DNA of 64,000 nucleotides from Rhizobium sp. NRK18 (GCF_024385575.1 NZ_JANFMV010000004.1:248001-312000), one strand, 5' to 3'. Positions 32,513 to 41,596 are shown, counted from the stretch's first letter. Notes: generated by a model not told the origin, from the letters alone. Made by a program: numbers and translations.

Positions 32513-33937
32513 TCATGCCTCGGCTGGGATACGGTGGGTTTCGAGTGGCGTGTGCCGGGAGAGGTTTTCAAAACCATCCTTGGTGACGACGTACATGTCG
32601 CCGACGTTGCAGCCTGCCGAGAGCGGCTCAAGCCACTGGGCATGCAATACGAACACCATGCCCTCTTCCATCCGGTCATAATTGTGCGAGGAGATATTGA
32701 AGCTGTTCTGCCCGCCGGCCATACCGACGGAATGCCCGAGATTGGGGTTATGCGGACCATGCGTCGCCGGGTAGACATGCATCAGTCGCCGGCCCTGCGC
32801 TTCCCAATCGACATTTTTCACATACTGGCGGGGGATGAGACGTGCACTTCCATCCTCCATCGGCGCCCAGTTATAGGGCATGCTGCGGGCCTCCGCTGAG
32901 ACCAGCATGCCGCGTTCGATCATCGGTTCGAAGGCGGCGTTATTGACGTCACGCATCAACGCACCTGGACGGATCAGCTTTTCCGCCCGCTTGACGCCTT
33001 CGGTGCAGGCGGCCAGTACGTCCTCCTGTCGCCTGGTGATCTCGCCAACCGCAATCATGCGCGCCGTCTGCGCCGTGTAGCCGCGATAGGTGATGTTGGA
33101 GACGTAGAGATTGATCAGGTCGCCCGGTTTGACGACGTGGCCATAGGGCTTGCCGCAATGGGTGCCAAATTCGTTGATGCCGATCTGGTAGCCGTCACCG
33201 GTCTCCCCTCCGAGCGCAAGCTGCGCCTGAGTGAAGGCAGCATAGATCTCGTGGTCGGTTACACCCGGCTTTGCGACGTGATAGGCGGCCTGCGTGGCGA
33301 TGCTTACTAGTTGCGCCGCAGCCCGAAACATCTCGATTTCGCGCGGCGAACGCACCTTCTGCATGCGGTCGAGAATGGCATTTTCGGCGATGAATTTCAC
33401 CTTCGGCATGAACTCATCAAGCGCGGACCAGAAGGTGAGCGACGTGCGATCACCTATCCGACCGATCTGCGCCTTCGAAAGCCCCATGTCAGCAAGCAGT
33501 TCGGCGCATTTTTCCGCAGTCTTCACCACGCTATCCCCAGGGCGGTCGGCATATTCGCGTCCGATCGGACCGATCTGCCAGATGTCTTCGACCAGCACCG
33601 GCTCGCCGCCCGGCGGCAGGAGTACGGACTGGGTGAAGAACGAGAGCAGCGTCAGAGGCTTGTCATTGTCGGTGGGGATGATCAGGACGCCTTCGCGCAT
33701 CCAGTCGCAGATATACCGCAGATAGTGGTTCGAGGTGTGAAACCAGCCAACCCCTCCGGCATGCACGATCAGCGCATCGTGGCCAGCCTCCACGGCCTGA
33801 CGCCGGATGCGGCGAAGCCGTTCCTCGAATTCCTCGACCGGCAGGGGCAAGGGCGGATTGAAGTCGAAGTCCGGCTGGAAATCGGCGAGCTGCGATCCGA
33901 TGCGATAGGCGCCAGCCATATTGGCAGTTGAGTTCAT
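32513..33937 (-). CDS. M24 (creatinase/Xaa-Pro aminopeptidase fold) hydrolase lacking the metal ligands
   Basis: The 474-residue protein has the creatinase N-terminal domain and pita-bread C-terminal domain, with GYQIGINEFGTHCGKPYGHVVKPGD and NLGHSVGM in expected places. The metal-binding pattern is eroded. The two Asp of the GDLVLIDxG...SDITRT block are Tyr and Gln here (INLYVSN...AQTAR), and the first C-terminal Glu is His (FVLHAQW). The His in GHSVG is kept. This resembles creatinase-type amidinohydrolases rather than metallopeptidases. GGAAGGAACACCC precedes the ATG. It follows the two permease genes of a Pot-like importer, so it probably hydrolyses the imported compound. Confidence 0.8.
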   Translation of the reverse strand: MNSTANMAGAYRIGSQLADFQPDFDFNPPLPLPVEEFEERLRRIRRQAVEAGHDALIVHAGGVGWFHTSNHYLRYICDWMREGVLIIPTDNDKPLTLLSFFTQSVLLPPGGEPVLVEDIWQIGPIGREYADRPGDSVVKTAEKCAELLADMGLSKAQIGRIGDRTSLTFWSALDEFMPKVKFIAENAILDRMQKVRSPREIEMFRAAAQLVSIATQAAYHVAKPGVTDHEIYAAFTQAQLALGGETGDGYQIGINEFGTHCGKPYGHVVKPGDLINLYVSNITYRGYTAQTARMIAVGEITRRQEDVLAACTEGVKRAEKLIRPGALMRDVNNAAFEPMIERGMLVSAEARSMPYNWAPMEDGSARLIPRQYVKNVDWEAQGRRLMHVYPATHGPHNPNLGHSVGMAGGQNSFNISSHNYDRMEEGMVFVLHAQWLEPLSAGCNVGDMYVVTKDGFENLSRHTPLETHRIPAEA

Positions 33938-33968
33938 TGGGTGTTCCTTCCAGAAATTTGTTTGTGGA

Positions 33969-34790
33969 TCAGCCAGACCGCGACGGCGCCAGCACCTTCC
34001 GGGCGACCAGCATCACCACCAGTGTCAAACCGATCAGAATTCCCGACATGGCGGCAACCCTGACATCAAGCGATTCCTCGATCAGCGCGAACATGCGCAG
34101 CGGCAGCACCGTGGTCTGGGCGTCGGCGAGAAAGAGGGAGACGGAAACATTGTCGAGCGACTGGATGAAGACCAGAAAGGCGCCGGCCAGGATGCCGGGT
34201 GTCAGCAGCGGCAAGGTCACGCGCCTCAGCGTCGTGAACCAGCCGGCGCCCATGATGGTGGAGGCCTCGGCAAGCGAGGGGTTGATGCCCTGGGCCACCA
34301 CGGAGGCTGCCCGGTACATCAGCGGCCCGAAGACGACCACATGACCAACCACGTTGAGCCAGAGCGACGGATGAAAGCCGACAAAATTGGCGACGATCAA
34401 GGCTGCGAGACCATAGACGAGGCTCGGCAGGACCAGAGGCGCCAGCAGCAGCGGTTCAATCGAATTGACAGCGCTGCGCTTCATACGGGCCATGCCGATG
34501 GTGGCCGGTACGGCAAAAAGCAGGGAGCCAAGAACCGCAAGCCCCGCGATCTTGAGCGAGTTTGCGGCCGCTATATGCTCGGTTCCGGAGCGGACCGGGT
34601 CCAGAAGCGCCTCGTACCAACGCAGCGAGAACCCCTCGGGGGGATATTTCAACGTTTGTCCCGAGGTAAACGACATGGTCAGGGCAATAACGATCGGCAT
34701 CACCAGATAGACGAGGCCCAGACCGCCGAAGCCGAACACGAATGCCCGATAGAGGACGTTGGGGATCGGATTTTCACGATGACTACGCAT
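33969..34790 (-). CDS. PotC-like ABC transporter permease
   Basis: The 273-residue inner-membrane protein has about six hydrophobic segments and the cytoplasmic EAA loop LAEASTIMGAGWFTTLRRVTLPLLTPG that docks the ATPase. Size and the N-terminal LVYLVMPIVIALTMSFTSG fit the PotC/YdcV permease group for spermidine/putrescine-type solutes. It overlaps the upstream permease by 8 bp. It partners with the PotB-like permease, Tat-exported binding protein and ATPase encoded upstream on the same strand. The true solute is unknown. Confidence 0.9.
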   Translation of the reverse strand: MRSHRENPIPNVLYRAFVFGFGGLGLVYLVMPIVIALTMSFTSGQTLKYPPEGFSLRWYEALLDPVRSGTEHIAAANSLKIAGLAVLGSLLFAVPATIGMARMKRSAVNSIEPLLLAPLVLPSLVYGLAALIVANFVGFHPSLWLNVVGHVVVFGPLMYRAASVVAQGINPSLAEASTIMGAGWFTTLRRVTLPLLTPGILAGAFLVFIQSLDNVSVSLFLADAQTTVLPLRMFALIEESLDVRVAAMSGILIGLTLVVMLVARKVLAPSRSG

Positions 34791-35610
34791 GGCCGATGAG
34801 CCTCCTGTGACGGGAAATCATGGCCATGGCGACCAGGAGGAGACCGGTTGACAGCAACAGTACGACCGCAATCGCCGAAGCCATCGGCCAATCGAAAAGC
34901 GTACCGACTTCGCGGTAGATCAATTGCGGCACATAGACATTGCGGGCGCCACCGATCACGGCCTGGGTGACGAATGAGCTGCTGGTGCTGGCAAAGACGA
35001 GGATCCATCCGGCAAGCAGACCGGGCAGTATCATGGGAAGAAGGACCGTCAGAAGGATCCGCCACGGCCCGGCACCAGAGACCTGGGCGGCCTCGGTAAA
35101 CTGCACGGAGGTCCGCGAGAGTATGGCGATCAGCGGCAGGATGATGAGCGGCAGATCGATTTGGCACATGGCCATCACCAGGCCAAGCTCGGTAAACATC
35201 AGGCTGATCGGGCTTCCCGTCAGGCCAAGCGCCATCAGGGCTTCGCTGATGGGGCCCTGGCGTCCGAGAATGACGATCCAGGCGAAGGTCCGCACCACAT
35301 TGCTTGTCAGCATGGGGATGAGCGTCAGGAAAATGATGACCTGCCGGGCATTGCGACCGCCGTGCCAGTAGAAGAGTGCGATCGGCACGCCCAGTATGGT
35401 CGTGCCGATCACTGTTTCGAGTCCCAGTCGGGCCGTGTTGATCAGGACGTGAAAATTGAACGCGTCGCCGAAGAAACGTCCGTAGTTCTCAAGGGAAGCA
35501 CCTTGAGAACCGAAGAAGCTGTAGCCGATCAGAACCGCGAGCGGCGTCGCAAAGAATGCCACCGACAGCACCAGCATCGGGATCACGTAAGGAAAACCGC
35601 TCGCCTTCAT
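34783..35610 (-). CDS. PotB-like ABC transporter permease
   Basis: The 275-residue membrane protein has six hydrophobic segments, starting with YVIPMLVLSVAFFATPLAVLIGYSFF, and the EAA loop FTEAAQVSGAGPWRILLTVLLPMILPG. It is the first permease of the importer, 9 bp downstream of the binding-protein gene. Its last codons overlap the PotC-like start. Family assignment to the PotB/YdcU type is from size, order and the EAA loop. Confidence 0.9.
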   Translation of the reverse strand: MKASGFPYVIPMLVLSVAFFATPLAVLIGYSFFGSQGASLENYGRFFGDAFNFHVLINTARLGLETVIGTTILGVPIALFYWHGGRNARQVIIFLTLIPMLTSNVVRTFAWIVILGRQGPISEALMALGLTGSPISLMFTELGLVMAMCQIDLPLIILPLIAILSRTSVQFTEAAQVSGAGPWRILLTVLLPMILPGLLAGWILVFASTSSSFVTQAVIGGARNVYVPQLIYREVGTLFDWPMASAIAVVLLLSTGLLLVAMAMISRHRRLIGHA

Positions 35611-35619
35611 GGGACAGGC

Positions 35620-36660
35620 TCAGCCGGCGACGAGTTCGTCGAACTGACGAATCCAGTCCGAGCGATGCTTGTTGATCATCGCCCAGTCAGGATAGACCAT
35701 GCTCGAAAGTTGATCGCGGGTCACGTAGGCCTCGATGCCCGGCGTCAGTTCCACATCCTTGTTGGTGGGGAACATTTCGGTCGGCGGCATTTTCAGCTTG
35801 TCCTGGGCGGCCTTGGATATGGCGGCATCCATGTAGGCATAAGCTGCATCCACGTTTTTGGCCCCCTTGGTCAGGTGGATATTGACCGGAGCGGCCGGCG
35901 AACCTGTTTCGGGTGCGACATATTCGGCCTTGAGACCGAGGCTCTTCAGCCTCGCGACATTGCCGGTCGAGCACATGAACACGGCGATTTCACCTTGCTG
36001 GAAGAGCGTCATCTGATGATTGGTGCTGTCGACGACGCCGCGGAGCTGTTCGGGATGATCCTTGAACAGCTTGAAGACGGCATCCATGTCCTCGGGACCG
36101 GAACCGTAAATCTTGGCGATCTCGGTGTAAGCCATGACGGCGGTGTTGGAATCGAAGCCGGTCCAGGAAACCAGCCCCTTGTAGGCCGGGTTTTCGAACA
36201 GGTCGCGATAACCCTTCGGGCGCGGAACGAGATCCGGATTGTAAGCGATACCGTTGACCTCGATCGTTACCGTCGGACCATATTCACCCTGGAAGGAGGC
36301 ATCGAGCTTGTCCCAGTTCTTCAGTTTCGACGGATCGATCTTCTCGATCAGATCGTTGTCGATGGCCACGGCCATCTGACCTGGCGACATCAACAACGTG
36401 TCGTAAGGCGGGTTGCCGGGGCTCGCCATGATCTTGGCCAGCTGATCCTGAGCCAGAGCAGGGGCAATGGTGAGATCATAGCCGGCTTCCTTGACCAGCG
36501 GGGTCAGGACAGTGCGGTAGCCATCCTCCCAATTGCCGGGAAAGGTTGCGGCGATAGCCGTTTCGCCGGCTGCCCGGGCGGCAAATGGCAGCGTCGCCGC
36601 TGCCGCTGCACCGGCAGCGAGCATTCCGAAATGGCGGCGCGTGATTTGAAGGTCTGTCAT
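35620..36660 (-). CDS. Pot-type ABC transporter substrate-binding protein, Tat-exported
   Basis: The 346-residue protein has a twin-arginine signal, TRRHFGMLAAGAAAAATLPFAARA at about residues 7-30, and a family 8-type body (for example YDTLLMSPGQMAVAIDNDLIEKID and VEVNGIAYNPDLV-like VTIEVNGIAYN). The ATG at 36660 with AGAGGTG upstream is preferred over the GTG at 36669. It is second in the run after the ATPase gene and precedes the two permeases. Ligand unknown: polyamine-type proteins of this class also bind other amines and opines. Confidence 0.88.
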   Translation of the reverse strand: MTDLQITRRHFGMLAAGAAAAATLPFAARAAGETAIAATFPGNWEDGYRTVLTPLVKEAGYDLTIAPALAQDQLAKIMASPGNPPYDTLLMSPGQMAVAIDNDLIEKIDPSKLKNWDKLDASFQGEYGPTVTIEVNGIAYNPDLVPRPKGYRDLFENPAYKGLVSWTGFDSNTAVMAYTEIAKIYGSGPEDMDAVFKLFKDHPEQLRGVVDSTNHQMTLFQQGEIAVFMCSTGNVARLKSLGLKAEYVAPETGSPAAPVNIHLTKGAKNVDAAYAYMDAAISKAAQDKLKMPPTEMFPTNKDVELTPGIEAYVTRDQLSSMVYPDWAMINKHRSDWIRQFDELVAG

Positions 36661-36681
36661 GTCGTTCACCTCTGTTGATTT

Positions 36682-37797
36682 TCAGTTGCTGGAAATTTCC
36701 GGTTCGCTCGGAAAGGCGTGACACCGGCTGGTGTCAATCTCTGCGAAGAGTTCGGCTCCCGGTTCGGGAATTGAGGTGGAAGCCCCCCTCACCTCGGATG
36801 TCCGCAGGCCCGTGCCGTCGTTCAGAACGAGGTCGTGAACAAGCGTTGGGCCAAGGGGAACCGAAACGGTAAGGCGTGCCGGCAATGAGGCGTCGCTGGG
36901 CGCAGTCGTGAGCCGCACATCCTCCGGTCGGACGGTGATCGTCACCCTGGATCCGGCCTTGAAGTTCAGGCGACGCGGGAGGATGACGGCTTTACCGCTA
37001 TCGAGAAGGATGGATGTGCTTTCGTCCCCCAGCGTGTCCACCGTGCCACGAAGCAGGTTGGCCTGACCGATGAACGTGTTGACGAACAGCGTCCTGGGAC
37101 GATCATAGACCGCCATGGGGGTGTCGATCTGCTCGACATTGCCCTTGTTGATCAACACGAGGCGGCCCGCCAGGCTTTGAGCCTCTTCCTGGTCGTGGGT
37201 GACGATCAACGTGGTGATGCCAAGCGTTTTCTGGAGATGCAGGAGTTCGACCTGAAGGTCGAAGCGAAGTGCCCTGTCGAGGGCGCCAAACGGCTCATCA
37301 AGCAGGAGCAGGGATGGTCGCCCTGCAATTGCGCGCGCCACGGCGACCCGCTGCTGCTGGCCGCCCGACAACTCGCGGGGCAAACGGTCAGCGAAACCTT
37401 TCAATTGTACGAGCGAAAGCATTTCGTGCACCCGTTCGAGGCGTTCGGCGCGCGGCACCCTTTGGCAGGCAAGCGGATAGGCAACGTTCTCCGCAACCGT
37501 CAGATGCGGAAACAGGGCATAGTTCTGGAACACCATGCCGATCCCCCGCGAACGGGCGGACATGCGGGCGAGATTTTGCCCGCCCAGTTCGATGAGACCA
37601 CTCCTGGGTTGAATGAGGCCGGCAATAGCCCTGAGAACCGTCGACTTGCCGCAACCGCTTGGGCCGAGCAACGCAACGATCTCGCCTGCCGCCACCTTGA
37701 AGGAAATGTCGGTAACGGCATTCTGCCCACCATAGCTGTGGGTCAGTCCCTGCACATTGAGCTGCTTGCCCTCGATTGGCATCGCGGTCTCTTGCAT
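36682..37797 (-). CDS. PotA-like ABC transporter ATP-binding protein
   Basis: The 371-residue ATPase has Walker A LGPSGCGKST, the Q loop MVFQNYALFPHLTV, signature LSGGQQQRVAVARA, Walker B LLLLDEPFGALD and the H-loop VTHDQEEA, followed by a C-terminal TOBE domain (VRPEDVRL). It energises the Pot-like permeases downstream. The frame opens at 37917; ATG 37797 is chosen for GGAG 8 bases upstream, with ATG 37782 as an alternative. It is the first gene of the minus-strand run, transcribed away from the AT-rich region. Confidence 0.9.
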   Translation of the reverse strand: MQETAMPIEGKQLNVQGLTHSYGGQNAVTDISFKVAAGEIVALLGPSGCGKSTVLRAIAGLIQPRSGLIELGGQNLARMSARSRGIGMVFQNYALFPHLTVAENVAYPLACQRVPRAERLERVHEMLSLVQLKGFADRLPRELSGGQQQRVAVARAIAGRPSLLLLDEPFGALDRALRFDLQVELLHLQKTLGITTLIVTHDQEEAQSLAGRLVLINKGNVEQIDTPMAVYDRPRTLFVNTFIGQANLLRGTVDTLGDESTSILLDSGKAVILPRRLNFKAGSRVTITVRPEDVRLTTAPSDASLPARLTVSVPLGPTLVHDLVLNDGTGLRTSEVRGASTSIPEPGAELFAEIDTSRCHAFPSEPEISSN

Positions 37798-38167
37798 CGT
37801 GATCGCTCCGTTTGGCCAGAGCTGGCGATGCCGGGGCATGCCTGCGCTTGGCAGAGATGTGATCGAGCGGCAGTTTGCTTGCCGCCTGGATTTGTCAGGG
37901 AACGTAGCAAGCAGCATGCCAACTTCGTTTCTGAGTGGGGAGAGAATCCAATATCATCTTGAATTAAATGAGATATTTTATAATTAATGATATGCGAATT
38001 AACTTTCGAATATCTTCCATTCATTATCTTCGAATCTATAAAATGTGCAGCATTTGGGGTTGAAGCGCATTAATTAAGCAGTCCGCCTGGGATGAAACAG
38101 GAAGATTCCGGCTTCGACTGCCCCTGGAAGGCGACAACGGACGTAAGCAAGGTCGGTAGTATTTTCA

Positions 38168-38186
38168 GAAATAAAATCATTATTTC
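38168..38186. promoter_or_regulatory. Perfect inverted repeat in the AT-rich divergent region
   Basis: GAAATAA and TTATTTC are perfect 7-bp arms around a 5-bp centre. The site is about 240 bp upstream of the plus-strand binding-protein gene. Which regulator uses it is unknown. Confidence 0.35.
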
Positions 38187-38268
38187 AGTAATTTAGATAT
38201 TTATCCGCGTCTTCACTTGCGACATATGGAGGCCTATAAGCTGACCTGATCAAATTTTGTGCGAATTT

Positions 38269-38280
38269 ATATGCGCATAT
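38269..38280. promoter_or_regulatory. 12-bp perfect palindrome with central GCGC
   Basis: ATATGCGCATAT is perfectly self-complementary and lies in otherwise AT-rich DNA about 150 bp upstream of the start at 38427. A CG-centred short palindrome is the kind of site used by LacI-type repressors, but no such gene is adjacent. Confidence 0.3.
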
Positions 38281-38426
38281 TTTTTCGAAATCGCCCCGTG
38301 AATCACATAAAGAAAAATTGATCAACATTAACAAAGCACAAGCCAGCTTAACGTCGACATGGCACGTCGATTGCATGGAGCATTCCCGAAAATTCACGCA
38401 GATGGAAAAGCAAAAAAGGGGATCCC

Positions 38427-39359
38427 ATGCATAGCTTCAGGACATTTATCCAGGGCAGTCTTACCGGCATCGCATTATTGACCTTTGCTACATTGCCGCA
38501 GGCCGCGGAAGGCGCCGCCGTCAAGATGGTGGCAAGCGATGACGTAGCCAAACTGCCAGGTATCGCATTCGACCAGGCTCTTGCTGACGGCCTGCCGTCC
38601 AGCATCAAGGGCAAGAAGATCATCAAGGTCGCAACCGACCTTACGCCGCCGATCAGCTTTCAGGACGAAAAAGGTGAACTCATCGGTATCGACGCTGATA
38701 TCGCGGCAGCCCTCGGTATTATTCTGGGTGTAGAGGTGCAGATGACCAATGTCGGCGCCGGCGCAGCCATCGTGCCGGCCGTCCTGTCGAAGCGTTTCGA
38801 CATGACGATCTCCGGCATCAATGACGACGTCGAACTGGAAAAGCAGGTCGATGTCGTCGACTACATGTATGACGCCACCACGATCATGACGACAAAAGGC
38901 AATCCGCTCGCCATCAAGAGCATGGAGGACCTGTGCGGAAAGACGGTCGCAGTTCCGGTCGGGACCTTTCAGAACAGAATGGTGGAAGCAGCTTCGGCGA
39001 AGTGCGCAAAGCCGATCAACATCATGTCGATCCCGAAAATGCCTGACGTTCTGCAGGCTGTGCGCACGGGTCGCGCCGACGCAACCGTCAACGGTTACGC
39101 GACCAGCGTCTACACGACCGAACATCAGGTCGGTAATGGCAAGGGACTTCAGGCACTTCCAGATATCCGCCTTGCCGTCGGCTATCTCGGGATGCTGGTC
39201 TCCAAGGACAATCCGGAACTGCGTGACGCCGTTATCGCGTCGCTGCAGCACATGGTCGACAGCGGCGCCTATGCTGCAATCATGCAGAAATGGAGCCTTG
39301 CTCCCCTCGCGGTCGAAACGGTCAAGTACAACGACGCTGCCAGCATGCCGGTGGAGTGA
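38427..39359 (+). CDS. Amino-acid-type ABC transporter substrate-binding protein (SBP_bac_3)
   Basis: The 310-residue periplasmic protein has a Sec signal (FIQGSLTGIALLTFATLPQAAEG, cleavage about residue 28) and the family 3 core IKVATDLTPPISFQDEKGELIGIDADIAAALG followed by FDMTISGINDD. AAGGGG precedes the ATG. It starts the plus-strand operon facing away from the Pot-like operon, and its permease starts 4 bp after its stop. Length and core match polar amino-acid or opine binding proteins; ligand unknown. Confidence 0.9.
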   Translation: MHSFRTFIQGSLTGIALLTFATLPQAAEGAAVKMVASDDVAKLPGIAFDQALADGLPSSIKGKKIIKVATDLTPPISFQDEKGELIGIDADIAAALGIILGVEVQMTNVGAGAAIVPAVLSKRFDMTISGINDDVELEKQVDVVDYMYDATTIMTTKGNPLAIKSMEDLCGKTVAVPVGTFQNRMVEAASAKCAKPINIMSIPKMPDVLQAVRTGRADATVNGYATSVYTTEHQVGNGKGLQALPDIRLAVGYLGMLVSKDNPELRDAVIASLQHMVDSGAYAAIMQKWSLAPLAVETVKYNDAASMPVE

Positions 39360-39362
39360 GCC

Positions 39363-40235
39363 ATGACCCTGTCGGCACAAACCTTGAGCACCGCATTTGC
39401 TCCTCCAGCACAAAAGCCCGTGCAGTGGGGGCAGATTGCAACGGGAGCGATCGCCATTCTTGTGATGGCGCTCGTCATTGCGGTCATCGCCAGGAACCAG
39501 AACATACAGTGGGGGGAAATTCCCCGCTACATGGTCGACCCGGTCATACTGAACGGCGTTGTGCTGACATTGGAACTGACGGCTGGTGCCATGATCTTTG
39601 GCATCGCCATCGGCTGTGTTGTGGCCATCATGGCCACAAGCGAGAACATCATCCTGAAGGCCATGGCGGTCGCTTTCGTCTGGTGGTTTCGCGGCGTGCC
39701 GCTGATCGTCCAGATATTTTTCTGGTTCAATATCGCACTTTTTGTTCCCGAGATAGGCATCGGCACCCACACACTGTCGATCAATGATCTGATCACACCG
39801 GCCGTCGCGGGCTTTCTCGCGCTCGGCCTGCACGAGGCTGCCAATATGAGCGAGATCATTCGCGGTGGCCTTGGCGCGGTAGACCGTGGACAGCGCGAGG
39901 CGGCCACCTCGCTGGGACTGCAGCCTCTACAAACGTTGCGAACGGTTGTCCTGCCCCAGGCGGTCCGGCTGATCGTGCCGCCGACGGGCAATCAGGCCAT
40001 CGGCATGTTGAAGGCAAGCGCAATCGTGTCGGTGATTGGCATGCAGGACCTCCTGACCCAGGCGCAGGCCATTTATGCCCGCAACTTCCTGGTCATCGAA
40101 CTCCTGTGTGTCGCCTCCCTCTGGTACCTGGCGATCACGTCGGTGGCGTCGATCGGCCAGCACTTTCTCGAAAAGCGTCTCGCACCGAAAGGCCGCGGGG
40201 CCGGATCGGGGACGCTGAGGCGAGCGAAAGCCTGA
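39363..40235 (+). CDS. HisM/GlnP-type ABC transporter permease
   Basis: The 290-residue inner-membrane protein has an N-terminal membrane segment and the polar amino-acid permease core, including AFVWWFRGVPLIVQIFFWFN and the EAA loop EAATSLGLQPLQTLRTVVLPQAVRL. It works with the binding protein encoded 4 bp upstream. No matching ATPase or second permease is encoded in this operon, so it may form a homodimer and borrow an ATPase from elsewhere. The gene is intact. Confidence 0.9.
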   Translation: MTLSAQTLSTAFAPPAQKPVQWGQIATGAIAILVMALVIAVIARNQNIQWGEIPRYMVDPVILNGVVLTLELTAGAMIFGIAIGCVVAIMATSENIILKAMAVAFVWWFRGVPLIVQIFFWFNIALFVPEIGIGTHTLSINDLITPAVAGFLALGLHEAANMSEIIRGGLGAVDRGQREAATSLGLQPLQTLRTVVLPQAVRLIVPPTGNQAIGMLKASAIVSVIGMQDLLTQAQAIYARNFLVIELLCVASLWYLAITSVASIGQHFLEKRLAPKGRGAGSGTLRRAKA

Positions 40236-40310
40236 CATCCAGCTCCATCAATGAAGAAAACAGGATCGCCATTGCAGCGAATCCGGTGAGGAAACACCAA
40301 GGAGAATGAA

Positions 40311-41441
40311 ATGAAACTCGGTATCGACGGACAGAAATTGCCGGAAGCGATCAAGCGCGGGCCGCTCGCAAGCCTGGATCATGTGAAGGAGCTGGGTCTC
40401 GGCGGCATCTTCTTCAGCACCATTCTCGATATGAGCCCGACCCTGAACCGCAGCGAGCTTGCCGACATCAAGACCAAGGCGGACGAACTAGGACTTTACC
40501 TCGAAAGCGGCTTGGGCAAGGTCAATCCCTATTGCAGTGCGGAAGCACCGGAATTCCGTGCGATCGGCGATGGCGATATCATCCTCGGCTTCACCCGGAT
40601 GATCGAGGCGGGCGCCGCCATCGATTGCCGCGAGCTGTGGGTCGCACCCGGAAACTTCAAGCCGGAATATCGCGGTCGTCTTGCCAACGACCGCTTCCGC
40701 ACCGATGTCAGCTGGGACGAGCAGCTTCAGGCCATCGAGAAAGTCCTTCACAAACTGGCACCGATCGCCCGCGCCCACGGCGTTCATCTCAACATGGAAA
40801 CCCATGACGAGATCACCTCCTTCGAAATTCTCCGCCTGATCGAAAAGGTGGGTGCCGACTGCATGGGCGTAGTCTTCGACACTGCCAATGGTTTGCAGCG
40901 TGGCGAACATCCGGTGTATGCCGCCAAGCGCGTGGCGCCCTATGTCCGCCAGACGCACATCAAGGACGCCTATGTCGGTCGCGCGCCAGGCGGACTCGAC
41001 TTCCAGACACGCCCGGTCGGTCGGGGGATCGTCGATTTTGCGACCATCATTCCGCTTCTGGCGGCGGCCAATCCGGCCCTGAACCTTTCTCTCGAGGTCG
41101 CGGCATCCGTCGAAGACAAGCCCCGCAAGGCCAATCCGCGTCAATGCATCGAAATTGACGACCCGGTCTGGCGTGCGGGCCATCCAGATCTCGATCCGGA
41201 AGAGCTCGACGCCTATCTCGCTCTGGTGGATGTCTTCGGCAAGCGTGTTGCATCCGGCGACATTCCGGATTGGGAGACCTATGAGAGGGACAATTACGGC
41301 TATCCGACCTACGAGACGCAGAGCTATGGGTTTGCCGAGGCGATCACCTTCATCAAGGCATCCGCCAAACACATCGAAACCATCTGCACCGAAAACGGGA
41401 TCGATCTGGCATCACGTTCCAGCACTCGGCACGCAGCCTGA
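40311..41441 (+). CDS. Sugar phosphate isomerase/epimerase-type TIM-barrel protein
   Basis: The 376-residue protein is a xylose-isomerase-like TIM barrel. The probable metal ligands are visible in order: Glu in LNMETHDE, Asp in VVFDTANG, His in QTHIKDAY and Glu in LSLEVA. AAGGAG lies upstream of its ATG, and it follows the permease by 75 bp. Such enzymes isomerise or epimerise sugars, inositols or keto acids. The operon pairs it with an amino-acid-type importer, so an amino-sugar acid or opine-derived substrate is possible, but the reaction cannot be named. Confidence 0.83.
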   Translation: MKLGIDGQKLPEAIKRGPLASLDHVKELGLGGIFFSTILDMSPTLNRSELADIKTKADELGLYLESGLGKVNPYCSAEAPEFRAIGDGDIILGFTRMIEAGAAIDCRELWVAPGNFKPEYRGRLANDRFRTDVSWDEQLQAIEKVLHKLAPIARAHGVHLNMETHDEITSFEILRLIEKVGADCMGVVFDTANGLQRGEHPVYAAKRVAPYVRQTHIKDAYVGRAPGGLDFQTRPVGRGIVDFATIIPLLAAANPALNLSLEVAASVEDKPRKANPRQCIEIDDPVWRAGHPDLDPEELDAYLALVDVFGKRVASGDIPDWETYERDNYGYPTYETQSYGFAEAITFIKASAKHIETICTENGIDLASRSSTRHAA

Positions 41442-41551
41442 ACGCACTTCATCCACGTCGGGGCTCTCCACTTGCCCTGACGTCTCGAAAAATCTCTGGA
41501 CGAACCGGTTTTGAACCCGTCCCGACTATACGCAAGAATATACCTATGAAA

Positions 41552-41585
41552 ATAATAAGATCGATTTTCACATTGATCTTATTAT
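41552..41585. promoter_or_regulatory. Perfect 11-bp inverted repeat in front of the GntR gene
   Basis: ATAATAAGATC (41552-41562) and GATCTTATTAT (41575-41585) are perfect inverted arms separated by 12 bp. The second arm ends 11 bp before the ATG at 41597. It could be an autoregulatory operator, or a hairpin in the 5' leader that controls translation. Confidence 0.55.
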
Positions 41586-41596
41586 CGGGAGTTTCC

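Larger units (their letters stand above)
37798..38426. other. AT-rich divergent regulatory region between two transport operons
   Basis: No gene is recognised in these 629 bp, which are markedly AT-rich compared with the rest of the window. The region holds GAAATAA-5-TTATTTC (38168-38186), ATATGCGCATAT (38269-38280), repeated TTCGAA sites at 38005 and 38029, and ATATCAT/ATGATAT arms near 37950-37992. It probably contains the promoters of both divergent operons. A ribosome binding site AAGGGG precedes 38427. Confidence 0.6.

Noticed and set aside
35161..36678. A 505-codon plus-strand open frame over the Pot-like binding protein and permease
   Set aside because: Antisense to genes with Tat signal and EAA loops; no recognisable motif of its own.
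38475..39833. A 452-codon minus-strand open frame over the SBP_bac_3 and permease genes
   Set aside because: It crosses two real plus-strand genes and has a His/Asp/Arg-rich antisense composition.
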